The notes: a model not told the origin generated them from the letters alone. A DNA stretch of 56,622 nt from Burkholderia singularis (GCF_900176645.1 NZ_FXAN01000054.1:1-56622), one strand, 5' to 3'; counted from the first letter of the stretch, positions 47,824 through 56,622 are shown. Numbers and translations: made by a program.

Positions 47824-49044
47824 TCAGCGCGGCAGCGCGTGTTCGTACATATAGCGGCGCGACCACGGCAGCGTTTTCGCGCTGCGCCCGGCCCGGCGGC
47901 ACACGATCTGGAAGATCGACACGTCGTCGTGCTCGAACGCATACGCACAGCCGGCCAGATAGACGCGCCAGATCCGGAATTTTTCGTCGTCGACGAGCTT
48001 TCTCGCTTCGTCGGCTTTCGCCTCGAAGTTCTCTGTCCAGATTTCGAGCGTGCGCGCATAGTGCCGGCGCAGGCTTTCGACGTCAACCGCCTCGAGCCCG
48101 CCGCGCTGTGCGGCGTCGAGCGCGAGGCTGATGTGCGGCAGTTCGCCGTCCGGAAACACGTAGCGGTCGATGAATTCGCCGCCGCCGAGCGCGGTTTCGC
48201 CGCTATCGGCGTCGGTCGACGTGATGCCGTGGTTCATCGCGATGCCGTCCTCGACGAGCAGCTCGCGCACGCGCGAAAAGTAGAGCGGCAGGTTCTTTCG
48301 GCCGACGTGCTCGAACATCCCGACGCTCGTGATTCGATCGAACTGGCCATCGATATCGCGGTAGTCTTGCAGCCGGATTTCGATCCGGTCGCCGAGGCCG
48401 GCGGCTTTCACGCGCTCGGTCGCGAGATCGAACTGGTTCTGCGACAGCGTGACGCCGACGCAGCGCGCGCCGAACTTGCTTGCCGCGCGCAGCACGAGCG
48501 CGCCCCAGCCACAGCCGATATCGAGCAGACGCTGACCGGGCTGAAGCTGGATTTTCGTCAGGATGTGGTCGATCTTCTTGATTTGCGCGGTGCCCAGATC
48601 CTCGTCGCCGTTCTCGAAGTACGCGCACGAGTAGACCATGTTCTCGTCGAGCCACAGCTTGTAGAAATCGTTCGATACGTCGTAGTGATACTGGATCGCC
48701 TTCTGGTCCGACTGCTTCGAGTGGCTGAAGTAGCGCTTCATGCGCGCGAGCTTGCTTGCGTTCGTCACGGTGCTGCGCGCGAGCGAATAGCCGATGTTGA
48801 TGATGTCGGCGAGCTTGCCCTCGATGTCGATCTTGCCCTTCACGTAGGCTTCGCCGAGATTGTCGAGGCTCGGGTCGAGCAGCAGCGGCAACGCCGACGC
48901 GTGATTGACCTTGAGCGTTACCCGCGGCGCCGAGAATGTGCCGAAATCGAGCTGCTGGCCGTTCCAGAGAACGAGGCGCGCCGGCAAGTTCGCCTTCGCC
49001 CTGACGTCTTCCGCCCATTGTGCCAGTTTCTTTTCCCAGAACAT
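47824..49044 (-). CDS. cfa: Cyclopropane-fatty-acyl-phospholipid synthase
   Basis: A 406-residue SAM-dependent enzyme that adds a methylene across double bonds of membrane lipid acyl chains, mainly at stationary phase and under acid stress. It shows the Cfa pattern: AIQYHYDVSNDFYKLWLDEN, MVYSCAYFENGDEDLGTAQI, the SAM site LLDIGCGWGALVLRA, and YVFPDGELPHISL. pdxH lies upstream on the same strand with a 129-base gap. Confidence 0.95.
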   Translation of the reverse strand: MFWEKKLAQWAEDVRAKANLPARLVLWNGQQLDFGTFSAPRVTLKVNHASALPLLLDPSLDNLGEAYVKGKIDIEGKLADIINIGYSLARSTVTNASKLARMKRYFSHSKQSDQKAIQYHYDVSNDFYKLWLDENMVYSCAYFENGDEDLGTAQIKKIDHILTKIQLQPGQRLLDIGCGWGALVLRAASKFGARCVGVTLSQNQFDLATERVKAAGLGDRIEIRLQDYRDIDGQFDRITSVGMFEHVGRKNLPLYFSRVRELLVEDGIAMNHGITSTDADSGETALGGGEFIDRYVFPDGELPHISLALDAAQRGGLEAVDVESLRRHYARTLEIWTENFEAKADEARKLVDDEKFRIWRVYLAGCAYAFEHDDVSIFQIVCRRAGRSAKTLPWSRRYMYEHALPR

Positions 49045-49173
49045 TTGGATTCTCCGTTGTTCGTTGAAACGAAATACAGACAGCCAAATTTTCGACCGGA
49101 CGGCCCCCGCCGCCCTGCAAAGCGCGCCGCGCCGCAGGCCGTGCGTGATGCGGCGCGAAGAGCGCGGCTGAAC

Positions 49174-49818
49174 TTACGGCGACAGGCGGGAAATCGTCCA
49201 GCCGCTCGCCGACGCGGCATCGCGCGTATATAACAGACGGTCGTGAAGCCGCGACGGACGGCCTTGCCAGAATTCGATCGACGACGGCACGACCCGGTAG
49301 CCGCCCCAGTGCGGCGGGCGCGGCGGCTCGTCGCCGAAGCGCGCGCGGATTTCGCGCTCGCGCGCCTCGAGCACGTCGCGGCTCGCGATCACCGCGCTCT
49401 GCTCGGACGCCCACGCGCCGATGCGCGAGCCGAGCGGCCGCGACGCGAAGTAACGGTCGCTTTCCTCCGCGCTGGTCTTTTCGATGCGGCCTTCGACGCG
49501 GACTTGCCGTTCGAGCTCGATCCAATAGAAAAGCAGCGCCGCATTCGGGTTCTGCGCGATTTCGCGGCCCTTACGGCTTTCGTAATTGGTGAAGAAAACG
49601 AAGCCGCGCTCGTCGACGCCCTTGATCAGCACGATACGTGCCGACGGCCGCCCCGACGCGTCGACGGTCGCGAGCGTCATCGTGTTCGGCTCGGGCAGCT
49701 GGGCGTTGAGGGCGTCGTTGAACCAGGCGTCGAACTGGGCGAAGGGATTCGGGTTGACGTCGGCTTCGCCAAGCGACGCGCGGGAGTAATTGATGCGGAG
49801 ATCGGCTAGGGTCGTCAT
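49174..49818 (-). CDS. pdxH: Pyridoxamine 5-phosphate oxidase
   Basis: A 214-residue FMN enzyme that makes pyridoxal phosphate from pyridoxine or pyridoxamine phosphate. Family segments are [53 protein letters not shown], and the C-terminal [11 protein letters not shown]. The start at 49818 ([13 protein letters not shown]) gives the normal length. The upstream in-frame extension has no family features. Confidence 0.95.
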   Translation of the reverse strand: MTTLADLRINYSRASLGEADVNPNPFAQFDAWFNDALNAQLPEPNTMTLATVDASGRPSARIVLIKGVDERGFVFFTNYESRKGREIAQNPNAALLFYWIELERQVRVEGRIEKTSAEESDRYFASRPLGSRIGAWASEQSAVIASRDVLEAREREIRARFGDEPPRPPHWGGYRVVPSSIEFWQGRPSRLHDRLLYTRDAASASGWTISRLSP

Positions 49819-49950
49819 CGGTGTGCGAACGCTCAATCGGGGCCAGTATAGCGAAGGTGGAAAAATTCTGCGCGGCGTCGGATACGCGCGTGTTTGCCGC
49901 GCGGCGATCAGGCAAAATAGCGGACTTGTCGCCTTTTCCGTCTTTTCCTT

Positions 49951-50805
49951 ATGCCTCGTACCGACGCCATCGCGACGTCCGATGATCTTACTCTGCGCGC
50001 GCCGCAACAGCTTGACGTGGATCGTGCGCGGCGCTTCGGCGGGCTCGCTCGGCTCTATGGCGCAAGCGCGCTCGCCGCGTTCGAACGCTCGCGCGTTGCC
50101 GTGATCGGCATCGGCGGCGTTGGCTCATGGGCGGCCGAGGCGCTCGCGCGCAGCGCGATCGGGGAATTGACCCTCATCGATCTCGATAATGTCGCCGAAA
50201 GCAATACGAACCGGCAGATTCACGCGCTCGACGGCAATTACGGCAAGCCGAAAGTCGATGCGATGGCCGAGCGCATCGCGCTGATCGATCCGGCGTGCAA
50301 GGTCGTCAAGATCGAGGACTTCGTCGAGCCCGACACGCTCGATGCGATGCTGGGCGCCGGCTTCGATTTCGTGATCGACGCGATCGACAGCGTGCGCACC
50401 AAGGTCGCGCTGATCGCGTGGTGCGTCGCGCACGCGCAGCCGCTCGTTACGGTGGGCGGCGCGGGCGGCCAGCTCGATCCGACCCGCATACGCATCGACG
50501 ATCTCGCGCAGACCATTCAGGACCCGCTGCTGTCGAAGGTGCGCGCGCAACTGCGCAAGCAGCATGGTTTTCCGCGCGGGCCGAAAGCGAAATTCAAGGT
50601 GAGCGCCGTTTATTCGGACGAGCCGTTGATTTATCCGCAAGCGGCTGCGTGCGGCGCAGGCGATTTAGCCGCGCCGGCGGGCGCGATGGGGGCAGCGGGG
50701 CTCAATTGCGCGGGATTCGGCTCCAGTGTATGCGTGACGGCGAGTTTCGGCTTCGCAGCGGCCGCGCATGCGCTGCGCGCGCTTGCGGCGAACGCGCAAG
50801 GGTAA
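49951..50805 (+). CDS. tcdA: tRNA threonylcarbamoyladenosine dehydratase
   Basis: A 284-residue E1-like enzyme of the ThiF/MoeB family, TcdA (CsdL) type, that cyclises t6A in tRNA. The ATP site is [18 protein letters not shown], with the Asp in [35 protein letters not shown] and [11 protein letters not shown] sequence (VSAVYSDEP) distinguish it from ThiF and MoeB. It is divergent from pdxH, with 132 bases between. Confidence 0.92.
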   Translation: MPRTDAIATSDDLTLRAPQQLDVDRARRFGGLARLYGASALAAFERSRVAVIGIGGVGSWAAEALARSAIGELTLIDLDNVAESNTNRQIHALDGNYGKPKVDAMAERIALIDPACKVVKIEDFVEPDTLDAMLGAGFDFVIDAIDSVRTKVALIAWCVAHAQPLVTVGGAGGQLDPTRIRIDDLAQTIQDPLLSKVRAQLRKQHGFPRGPKAKFKVSAVYSDEPLIYPQAAACGAGDLAAPAGAMGAAGLNCAGFGSSVCVTASFGFAAAAHALRALAANAQG

Positions 50806-50870
50806 CGCGCACGTACGCGCGGCCGATGCGTATGTGTGCCGCTTGCCGTTATCCGCGGTGGTCTGCCGTT

Positions 50871-50894
50871 GCCGATCGCGTCGCCGCGATCGGC
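50871..50894. terminator. Perfect hairpin between convergent tcdA and thioredoxin-like genes
   Basis: GCCGATCGCG-TCGC-CGCGATCGGC: a 10-bp perfect stem with a 4-base loop located between the two stops. A bidirectional terminator is likely, although a U-tract is missing. Confidence 0.5.
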
Positions 50895-50904
50895 CCGCGC
50901 GATT

Positions 50905-51753
50905 TCAATGGAGTGCCGTGCTCAGCTTGCGCCGCCATGTGGACACGAGCGCAGGCTGGTCGGCCGCCAGCTCGAACACCGAAATCATCGTTTTACGGCC
51001 GACGTCGTCGCCGAACGTGCGATCGCGCTTGACGATCTCGAGAAGCTGTTCGAGCGCGCCTTCGTAGGCGCGCCGGGCAATCAGGCTTTGCGCGAGATCG
51101 AAGCGCGCTTCGAGATCGTCCGGATGGCTGGCGATCCGTGCTTCGAGCGCGTCGGTGGGCGGCAGATCGGCGGTGGCGTCGAGCGCGTCGAAGCGCGTCT
51201 TGATCGCCTGATAGCGCGGGTCCGCTCCATTTTTGGTTTGCTGCGACAGCCGGTCGGCTTCGGCGCGCGCGTCGTCGATCCGGTTCTGCGCGAGCAGCAG
51301 CTCGACGAGATCGAGCCGCGCTTCGTCGTAGCCGGGGTTCAGCGCGAGCGCGTGTTCGAGATGCGAGCGCGCGTCGTCGGGCCGGCCTTCGGCGAACGCG
51401 GCCTGCGCGGCGCGGCGCTCGGCCTCCTCGGGCGCGGGCAAGAGTCGATCGATGAACGCGCGCAACTGCCCTTCGGGCAGCACGCCGACGAATTGGTCGA
51501 CGGGCTGGCCGTCCGCGAACGCGATCACGTGCGGAATGCTGCGCGTTTGAAAGTGCGATGCAAGTTCGGGATTCTCGTCGACGTTGACCTTGACGAGCTT
51601 CCAGCGCCCTTCGTAGTCGCGCTCGAGCTTCTCGAGCAGCGGGCCGAGCGTCTTGCACGGGCCGCACCAGGGCGCCCAGAAATCGACCAGCACGGGTGCG
51701 GCAAGCGATGCGTCGATGACGTCTTGTTCGAAAGTGGCGAGCGTGGTGTTCAT
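50905..51753 (-). CDS. Thioredoxin-like chaperedoxin with TPR-like repeats (YbbN/CnoX type)
   Basis: A 282-residue protein with an N-terminal thioredoxin fold (about 1-110) carrying WAPWCGPCKTLGP, followed by helical TPR-like repeats (about 115-280) including ARSHLEHALALNPGYDEARL. This is the YbbN/CnoX pattern. Unlike E. coli CnoX, which lacks a full redox pair, it keeps both Cys of CGPC, as in redox-active homologues. It probably protects proteins from oxidative aggregation. It follows the pirin gene on the same strand by 51 bases. Confidence 0.9.
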   Translation of the reverse strand: MNTTLATFEQDVIDASLAAPVLVDFWAPWCGPCKTLGPLLEKLERDYEGRWKLVKVNVDENPELASHFQTRSIPHVIAFADGQPVDQFVGVLPEGQLRAFIDRLLPAPEEAERRAAQAAFAEGRPDDARSHLEHALALNPGYDEARLDLVELLLAQNRIDDARAEADRLSQQTKNGADPRYQAIKTRFDALDATADLPPTDALEARIASHPDDLEARFDLAQSLIARRAYEGALEQLLEIVKRDRTFGDDVGRKTMISVFELAADQPALVSTWRRKLSTALH

Positions 51754-51774
51754 GACGTCCTCATTTACGTTGAT

Positions 51775-51791
51775 ATCCGCATAGTGCGGAT
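51775..51791. other. Short palindrome between the pirin and thioredoxin-like genes
   Basis: ATCCGCA-TAG-TGCGGAT, perfect 7-bp arms. It may be an operator or a small mRNA hairpin in a 51-base gap. Confidence 0.35.
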
Positions 51792-51804
51792 GCGCAGCGG
51801 TTTT

Positions 51805-52689
51805 TCAATGCGCGCGGCGCTCCGGCAGCGCGATCCACTCGGTTTCACCGGGGACGCTGCCCATCTGCTGAGCCGCCCACGCGCTTTTTGCCTGTTCGAT
51901 CGCGTCGCGGGAACTCGCGACGAAATTCCAGTCGAGAAAACGCTCGCCGTCGAGTTTGTCGCCGCCGAGCACCATCACGCGCGCGCCTTGCGCGCTCGCG
52001 AGCGTGACGCGTGCGCCCGGCGTGAGGACTGCCATGTGCGCGGCGGGCAGCGGCTGGCCGTCGATGGCCAAGTCGCCCTCGGCCAGATAGACGGCGCGTT
52101 CGTCGTGCTCGGCGTCGAGTGCGAATGCGCCGCCGGGCTCGAATTCAGCCGCGGCGTACAGCGTGCGCGAATATGTCGTGACGGGCGAGCGCAGGCCGAA
52201 CGCATCGCCCGCGATCACCGTGAGCACGACGCCGTCGCGCGTGAGCTTCGGCAGGGTCGCGGCGGGGTGGTGCTCGAACGACGGCTCGATCGTCTCGTAT
52301 TCGCGCGGCAGCGCCACCCACGTCTGGATGCAATGGACGGTCTGGCCGCTCGCGCGCTCCGCGTCCGGCGTGCGCTCGGAATGGACGATGCCGCGGCCCG
52401 CCGTCATCCAGTTGACGTCGCCCGGCACGATTTTTTGCACCGAGCCGACGCTGTCGCGATGCATGATCGCGCCGTCGAACAGATAGGTGACGGTTGCGAG
52501 GCCGATATGCGGATGGGGGCGCACGTCCTGACCTTCGCCGGGCGCGAACGTGATCGGCCCGAGGTGATCGAAGAACACGAACGGTCCGACGAAGCGCGGC
52601 GACAGCGCGGGCAGCGTGCGGCGCACGGACACACCGCCGCCGAGGTCGCGAACGTGCGGCTTCAGAATGGTCTGGATCGAATCGGTCAT
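51805..52689 (-). CDS. Pirin family protein
   Basis: A 294-residue bicupin. The metal-site segment RPHPHIGLATVTYLFDGAIM and the downstream NWMTAGRGIVHSERTP carry the four expected ligands (two His of HPHIG, His and Glu of VHSE). FFDHLGPITFAPGEGQDV is also typical. Bacterial pirins include quercetinase-active forms and regulators of central metabolism; the role here is not known. ATG 52689 (MTDSIQTILKPH) is preferred to an upstream in-frame start. Confidence 0.92.
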   Translation of the reverse strand: MTDSIQTILKPHVRDLGGGVSVRRTLPALSPRFVGPFVFFDHLGPITFAPGEGQDVRPHPHIGLATVTYLFDGAIMHRDSVGSVQKIVPGDVNWMTAGRGIVHSERTPDAERASGQTVHCIQTWVALPREYETIEPSFEHHPAATLPKLTRDGVVLTVIAGDAFGLRSPVTTYSRTLYAAAEFEPGGAFALDAEHDERAVYLAEGDLAIDGQPLPAAHMAVLTPGARVTLASAQGARVMVLGGDKLDGERFLDWNFVASSRDAIEQAKSAWAAQQMGSVPGETEWIALPERRAH

Positions 52690-52874
52690 GTCAGCGTCCG
52701 GATGAAGGCGATGGGGCTCCCATTGTAGTGGCTGTTGCGGCGGCGCGATGCCTGCCGCCATCGCAGTTTGCCGCGCGCGCCGGCAGCGCCGTGCGCGGAA
52801 TCTCGCTACACTAATTGGCTTCGCGCCGAAGCCGGCGGCGATACCAATCCAATACGCATCCAGGAGAACGCGTC

Positions 52875-53762
52875 ATGCCGATGTCACCGAAGGATCTATT
52901 GCTCGCGCTGCTGGTGATTGTCGCGTGGGGCGTGAACTTCGTCGTGATCAAGGTCGGCCTGCATGGCGTGCCGCCGATGCTGCTCGGCGCATTGCGCTTC
53001 GTATTCGCCGCGGTGCCTGCCGTATTCCTCGTGCGCCGCCCGCGGATTGCATGGCATCTGCTGGCGCTTTACGGCTCGACGATTCTGCTCGGACAGTTCG
53101 TGTTTCTGTTTTTCGGGATGTCGGTCGGCATGCCGGCCGGGATCGCGTCGCTCGTCCTCCAGGCGCAGGCGTTTTTCACGCTCGGCTTCGCGTCACTGTT
53201 TCTGGGCGAGCGCGTGCGCGCGCAAAATCTCGCCGGCCTGGCGATCGCCGCCGCCGGTCTGGTCGTGATCGCCGCGCAAGGCGGCCAGGGGATGACGCTC
53301 GCGGGTTTCCTGCTGACGATCGCCGCGTCGGCGTGCTGGGCGCTTGGCAACATCGTGATGAAGAAGATGGGCAAGGTCGATCTCGTGCCGCTCGTCGTCT
53401 GGGCGAGCCTGTTGCCGCCCGTGCCGTTTGCCGTACTGTCGTATCTGTTCGAGGGGCCGCAGCGGATGGCGGCGGCGATGACGTCGCTGTCGGGGCTGTC
53501 GATCTTCGCGATCGCCTATCTCGCGTTCGTCGCGACGCTGTTCGGCTACGGTATCTGGAGCCGGCTGCTGTCGCGCTATCCGGCCGGGCAGGTCGCGCCG
53601 TTCTCACTGCTGGTGCCGATCGTCGGCCTTGCGTCGTCGTCGCTGCTGCTTGGCGAGCACCTGTCGCGCGCGCAGCTCGTCGGCGCGGCGTTGGTGATGG
53701 CGGGGCTGGCGGTGAACGTGTTCGGAGCCCGGCTCGTGCGGCGTCCGGTGGGCGCGTCGTGA
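52875..53762 (+). CDS. EamA/DMT-family transporter
   Basis: A 295-residue inner-membrane protein with ten hydrophobic segments in two EamA repeats, as in amino-acid and metabolite exporters of the drug/metabolite superfamily. The first helix is LLALLVIVAWGVNFVVIKVG, with the conserved PPMLLGALRF after it. CAGGAGAA lies before the ATG at 52875. It is divergent from pirin; TACACT at 52807-52812 is a possible -10. Substrate unknown. Confidence 0.92.
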   Translation: MPMSPKDLLLALLVIVAWGVNFVVIKVGLHGVPPMLLGALRFVFAAVPAVFLVRRPRIAWHLLALYGSTILLGQFVFLFFGMSVGMPAGIASLVLQAQAFFTLGFASLFLGERVRAQNLAGLAIAAAGLVVIAAQGGQGMTLAGFLLTIAASACWALGNIVMKKMGKVDLVPLVVWASLLPPVPFAVLSYLFEGPQRMAAAMTSLSGLSIFAIAYLAFVATLFGYGIWSRLLSRYPAGQVAPFSLLVPIVGLASSSLLLGEHLSRAQLVGAALVMAGLAVNVFGARLVRRPVGAS

Positions 53763-53803
53763 CCGCCGGCGCGGGGCGATCGGCTGCGGGCGTCCGCTGT
53801 GTC

Positions 53804-53833
53804 CTGCCGGGTGCCGGGCCGCGCGCGGCAGGC
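53804..53833. terminator. Inverted repeat between convergent EamA and amiC genes
   Basis: CCTGCCG (53804-53810) pairs with CGGCAGG (53827-53833) around a G+C-rich loop. Possible termination structure; no U-tract. Confidence 0.3.
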
Positions 53834-53934
53834 CGGGGTGAATACGCCGGCACTGCCGCAAGCCATCCGAGATCGCTCCGAACGACGAGCCGTGCCGCGC
53901 CGGATCGCACCACGGCGCGCCGCTCGAACGTGTG

Positions 53935-55512
53935 TCAGGCCATCCGGTTCTTCGCGAGCGGCGGATTCGCTGCGAAATAGCGCTTGATTCCACGGAAGAT
54001 CGCGTCGGCCATCTGGTCGCGGTACGCGTCGTCGTTGAGCCGGCGCTCCTCGTCCGGATTGCTGATGAACGCGGTTTCGACGAGGATCGACGGAATGTCG
54101 GGTGCTTTCAGCACCGCGAACCCGGCTTGCTCGACCGAGCCCTTGTGCAGCTTGTTGATGTTGCCGACTTCCTTCAGCACGTAGTTGCCGTAGCGCAGCG
54201 AATCGCGGATCTGCGCGGTCGTCGACATATCGAACAGCGCGCGGCTTACCGATACGTCCTGTGTCTTGATATTGATGCCGCCGATCAGGTCCGACGAATT
54301 CTCCTTGTTCGCGAGCCAGCGCGCAGCGGCGCTCGACGCGCCATGATCGGACAGCGCGAAAACCGACGAGCCGCGCGCCGACGGCGTGGTGAACGCATCC
54401 GCGTGGATCGACACGAACAGGTCCGCGCCGACGCGGCGAGCCTTTTGCACGCGCACGTTCAGCGGAACGAAGAAATCGGCGTCGCGGGTCATCATCGCGC
54501 GCATGTTCGGCGCGCCGTCGATCTTCGCACGCAGCTTCTTGGCGATATCGAGTGCGATGTGCTTCTCGTAGGTGCCGCCGCCGCCGATCGCGCCCGGGTC
54601 CTCGCCGCCGTGACCCGGATCGATCGCGACGGTCAGCAGGCGCACGGTTGCGCCGCGGCCCGATTTGGGCGCGGTGAATGCGTAGGTGTCGTCGTCATCG
54701 TCGTTCTTGCGGGCGATGACGGGCGGCGCCGACGGCTTGGGCGCGGGCCGCGCCGCCGTGGCGGGCGGCGTGGTTTGCGCGGCGCCCGGATTGGCCGGCG
54801 CGCTCGGCGCCGGGCGCGCGGGATGCGCGGGCGACGGCGGGGTGTTGTTCTGCGCGAAGCGTTGGAAGAAGGCGTCGCTGTTGTCGGTGCCGCCCGCGAC
54901 CGGCGGCGCCGCCGACGGGCCGTTGAGCGTGGCGCTCGGCGGCTGCGCTTCCTGCGCGCGCAGCGTGTCGTTGAGCTGCTGCTCCTTGCGTTCGGTCTGC
55001 ATGATCAGATCGGCGAGCGGATCGGGCGCGACGGCCGGATACAGATCGAACACGAGCCGGTAGCGATAAGTGCCGACGGGCGGCAGCGTAAACACCTGAG
55101 GTTTCACCGAGCCTTTCAGGTCGAACACCATCCGCACGACATGCGGCTGGTACTGGCCGACCCGCACCGACTGGATCTGCGGATCGTTCGGCGTGATCTT
55201 CGATACCAGATCGCGCAGCGCCTGATCGAGTTCGAGGCCGTTCAGGTCGACGACGAGCCGGTCCGGGCCTTGCAGCAACTGCTGCGCGTTCTGCAGCGGC
55301 TGATCGGATTCGATCGTCACGCGCGTGTAGTCGCGTGCGGGCCAGACGCGCACGCCGAGCACCGACGTCGCATGCGCGATGCGCGGCATCGCGAGCCCGA
55401 GCACGAGCGTCGACGCGCCCGCGCGCAGAATTTGCCTGCGCCGCCAGTTGTGGTTCGCGGTGGCCGCCGATTCGATCGAGCGGAACGGTTTGATCAACAT
55501 CTTTCGAGACAT
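53935..55512 (-). CDS. amiC: N-acetylmuramoyl-L-alanine amidase (AmiC type)
   Basis: A 525-residue periplasmic cell-wall amidase acting in daughter-cell separation. The N-terminus has a twin-Arg signal (NWRRRQILRAGASTLVLG). An AMIN domain for septal targeting is at about 50-165, then a long Ala/Pro linker (about 180-290), then the amidase-3 catalytic domain with IDPGHGGEDPGAIG, ADLFVSIHADAF and a Glu in VETAFISNPDEE. The order equals E. coli AmiC. The start overlaps the end of tsaE by 19 bases, so they are co-transcribed. Confidence 0.95.
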   Translation of the reverse strand: MSRKMLIKPFRSIESAATANHNWRRRQILRAGASTLVLGLAMPRIAHATSVLGVRVWPARDYTRVTIESDQPLQNAQQLLQGPDRLVVDLNGLELDQALRDLVSKITPNDPQIQSVRVGQYQPHVVRMVFDLKGSVKPQVFTLPPVGTYRYRLVFDLYPAVAPDPLADLIMQTERKEQQLNDTLRAQEAQPPSATLNGPSAAPPVAGGTDNSDAFFQRFAQNNTPPSPAHPARPAPSAPANPGAAQTTPPATAARPAPKPSAPPVIARKNDDDDDTYAFTAPKSGRGATVRLLTVAIDPGHGGEDPGAIGGGGTYEKHIALDIAKKLRAKIDGAPNMRAMMTRDADFFVPLNVRVQKARRVGADLFVSIHADAFTTPSARGSSVFALSDHGASSAAARWLANKENSSDLIGGINIKTQDVSVSRALFDMSTTAQIRDSLRYGNYVLKEVGNINKLHKGSVEQAGFAVLKAPDIPSILVETAFISNPDEERRLNDDAYRDQMADAIFRGIKRYFAANPPLAKNRMA

Positions 55513-56048
55513 GCGTTTCCTGATGCGCTGTACGCGCGAGCGACGAGGACACGGCCCGCGCCGTCCACGTCAAGCGAGAACACGAGATCCGGCACGCCGA
55601 GCAGCGCGCCAGCCCGCTGCGGCCATTCGACGATGCAGATCGCGCCGGAATTGAAGTACTCGCGAAAACCCGCGTCGGCCCATTCGGCCGGATCGCTAAA
55701 TCGGTACAGATCGAAGTGATACACCTCGAGTTCCCCGGCAGCGTGCGCGAGCGCATAGGGTTCGACGAGCGTGTAGGTCGGGCTTTTCACGCGGCCTGTG
55801 TAGCCCAGCGCACGCAGCATCGCGCGCACGAGCGTCGTCTTGCCCGCGCCGAGATCGCCGTCGAGCTGGATTTGCAGGCCGTCGAACGTGTGCTCGGCGC
55901 AGCGTTGCGCATAGGTCGCGTCGAGCGCGCGGGCGACACGTTCGCCGAACGCGATCGTTGCCGCTTCGTCGGCGAGCGCGAACGTGCGCTCGTTGAGCGC
56001 AGCGGGCAGGGCGGTCGTGACGGACACGTGGCTGGACGTTTCGGGCAT
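55494..56048 (-). CDS. tsaE: tRNA t6A biosynthesis ATPase TsaE
   Basis: A 184-residue P-loop ATPase of the threonylcarbamoyladenosine synthesis complex. Walker A is LDGDLGAGKTTLVRAM; VKSPTYTLVEPY and VYHFDLYRF follow, and the end holds IVEWPQ. ATG 56048 (MPETSSHVSV) is preferred. The gene upstream of amiC in one operon is common in beta-proteobacteria. Its start codon is only 16 bases from the divergent queG start. Confidence 0.93.
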   Translation of the reverse strand: MPETSSHVSVTTALPAALNERTFALADEAATIAFGERVARALDATYAQRCAEHTFDGLQIQLDGDLGAGKTTLVRAMLRALGYTGRVKSPTYTLVEPYALAHAAGELEVYHFDLYRFSDPAEWADAGFREYFNSGAICIVEWPQRAGALLGVPDLVFSLDVDGAGRVLVARAYSASGNACLERC

Positions 56049-56052
56049 CTCG

Positions 56053-56058
56053 TAAAAT
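56053..56058 (+). promoter_or_regulatory. Possible -10 element of queG (leaderless arrangement)
   Basis: TAAAAT ends 6 bases before the queG ATG. If used, transcription would begin at or next to the A of the start codon, giving a leaderless mRNA. No clear -35 was found inside the start of tsaE. Confidence 0.3.
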
Positions 56059-56064
56059 AGAGCG

Positions 56065-56622
56065 ATGGACCGAATTCCGGAACTCGCAGTCGCAGATACG
56101 CACCCGCCGCATGACGGGCGCACGGCGCCGTCTCGCCTTGACGATGCCGGGCTCGCCGAGCTTGCGTCGCGCATCAAGGCGTGGGGGCGCGAATTGGGTT
56201 TCGGGGCGATCGGCATCAGCAATACCGATCTCTCGGATGCCGAAGCGGGGCTCGCCGCCTGGCTGGAAGCCGGATGCCACGGCGAGATGGATTATATGGC
56301 CAAACATGGGATGAAACGCGCCCGGCCGGCTGAACTTGTGGCCGGTACGCGACGCGTGATCTCCGCGCGGCTCGCCTATTTGCCCGCCGCGACGGTGGAC
56401 GGCGCCGATTGGCCGGCGGCGCAGCGGGCGAGCGGGCAGGATGGCGCGCCCGCGCCGGATGGGGCGAGCGGTGCGGGCGCGGCGCGGCGGGCCGATTCGC
56501 CGGCCAGTGGCGTGCCTGTCTCAGACTCGGCGCTCGTGCGCGCGCGAAATCGGCCGGCCAGCGGCGCAGCGCTTGCCGCACGGGCGTCCGATGGCCGCGA
56601 CGGCAGCGGGGGGCTCAACGGC
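56065..56622 (+). CDS. queG: Epoxyqueuosine reductase QueG, 3-prime truncated by the window edge
   Basis: The frame from ATG 56065 stays open to the last base, giving the first 186 residues. Residues 31-107 match the QueG N-terminus: LASRIKAWGRELGFGAIGIS, GCHGEMDYMAKHGMKRARP, and GTRRVISARLAYLP. QueG performs the last step of queuosine synthesis in tRNA with cobalamin and iron-sulfur clusters; the Cys-rich cluster region lies beyond the edge. From residue 108 to the edge the sequence is an Ala/Gly/Ser-rich low-complexity segment absent from E. coli QueG at this point. An in-frame TAA at 56053-56055 bounds the start. The N-terminal 25 residues are also not conserved. Confidence 0.9.
   Translation, partial: MDRIPELAVADTHPPHDGRTAPSRLDDAGLAELASRIKAWGRELGFGAIGISNTDLSDAEAGLAAWLEAGCHGEMDYMAKHGMKRARPAELVAGTRRVISARLAYLPAATVDGADWPAAQRASGQDGAPAPDGASGAGAARRADSPASGVPVSDSALVRARNRPASGAALAARASDGRDGSGGLNG

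Overview
The window is high-G+C proteobacterial DNA that fits the Burkholderia pseudomallei group (B. pseudomallei, B. thailandensis and close relatives). The best marker is the bpeR / bpeA-bpeB-oprB efflux locus. Codon use is strongly GC3-biased, genes are densely packed, and no phage, IS element, rRNA, tRNA or CRISPR array is visible. It reads as core chromosome with one metabolic island for sugar alcohols. The species cannot be fixed from the sequence alone.

Layout. (1) 0.2-5.7 kb: a QseB/PmrA-type two-component pair, a Do/HtrA periplasmic protease preceded by a CTTAA-N6-CTTAA box, two small uncertain genes and a membrane-anchored CoxG-like protein. (2) 5.8-7.6 kb: a GlxA/FtrA-type regulator divergent from a cysteine hydrolase. 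(3) 7.7-14.8 kb: bpeR divergent from bpeAB-oprB, with an AcrR-like operator in the bpeA promoter and a good terminator after oprB. (4) 15.1-23.8 kb: an NCS2 nucleobase permease, an FGGY kinase, the glutathione-dependent formaldehyde pair (adhC, fghA) and a zur-znuACB metal-uptake operon. (5) 24.2-40.6 kb: a polyol locus. (6) 41.1-45.5 kb: the kynurenine genes kynB-kynU-kynA with a divergent Lrp-type regulator and a flavin reductase. (7) 45.7-56.6 kb: housekeeping genes msrA, a DUF72 gene, cfa, pdxH, tcdA, a thioredoxin/TPR protein, pirin, an EamA exporter, amiC, tsaE and the first part of queG, which runs off the right edge.

The polyol locus has two arms. The plus-strand arm (24.3-32.7 kb) encodes a sorbitol/galactitol-type SDR dehydrogenase, a PfkB sugar kinase, a GatZ/KbaZ-family protein without any GatY partner, a complete polyol ABC transporter and a HAD phosphatase. 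The most economical reading is hexitol to D-tagatose (or D-fructose), then tagatose 6-phosphate, then epimerisation to fructose 6-phosphate. The minus-strand arm (40.4-36.3 kb) is dalD, a xylulokinase and a SorC-family regulator: D-arabinitol to D-xylulose to xylulose 5-phosphate. Both arms carry the same 31-bp inverted repeat, GATCATTCG-N13-CAAATGAYC, ahead of their first gene. This suggests that the single SorC-type regulator controls both and that the one ABC transporter serves both pathways. A secreted lipase and a HAD phosphatase lie between the arms.

Other notable structures are a 20-copy heptanucleotide tandem repeat between kynU and kynA, a His-rich tail on ZnuC rather than on ZnuA, perfect hairpins in most gaps of the transporter operon, and a possible leaderless promoter for queG in a 16-bp divergent gap.
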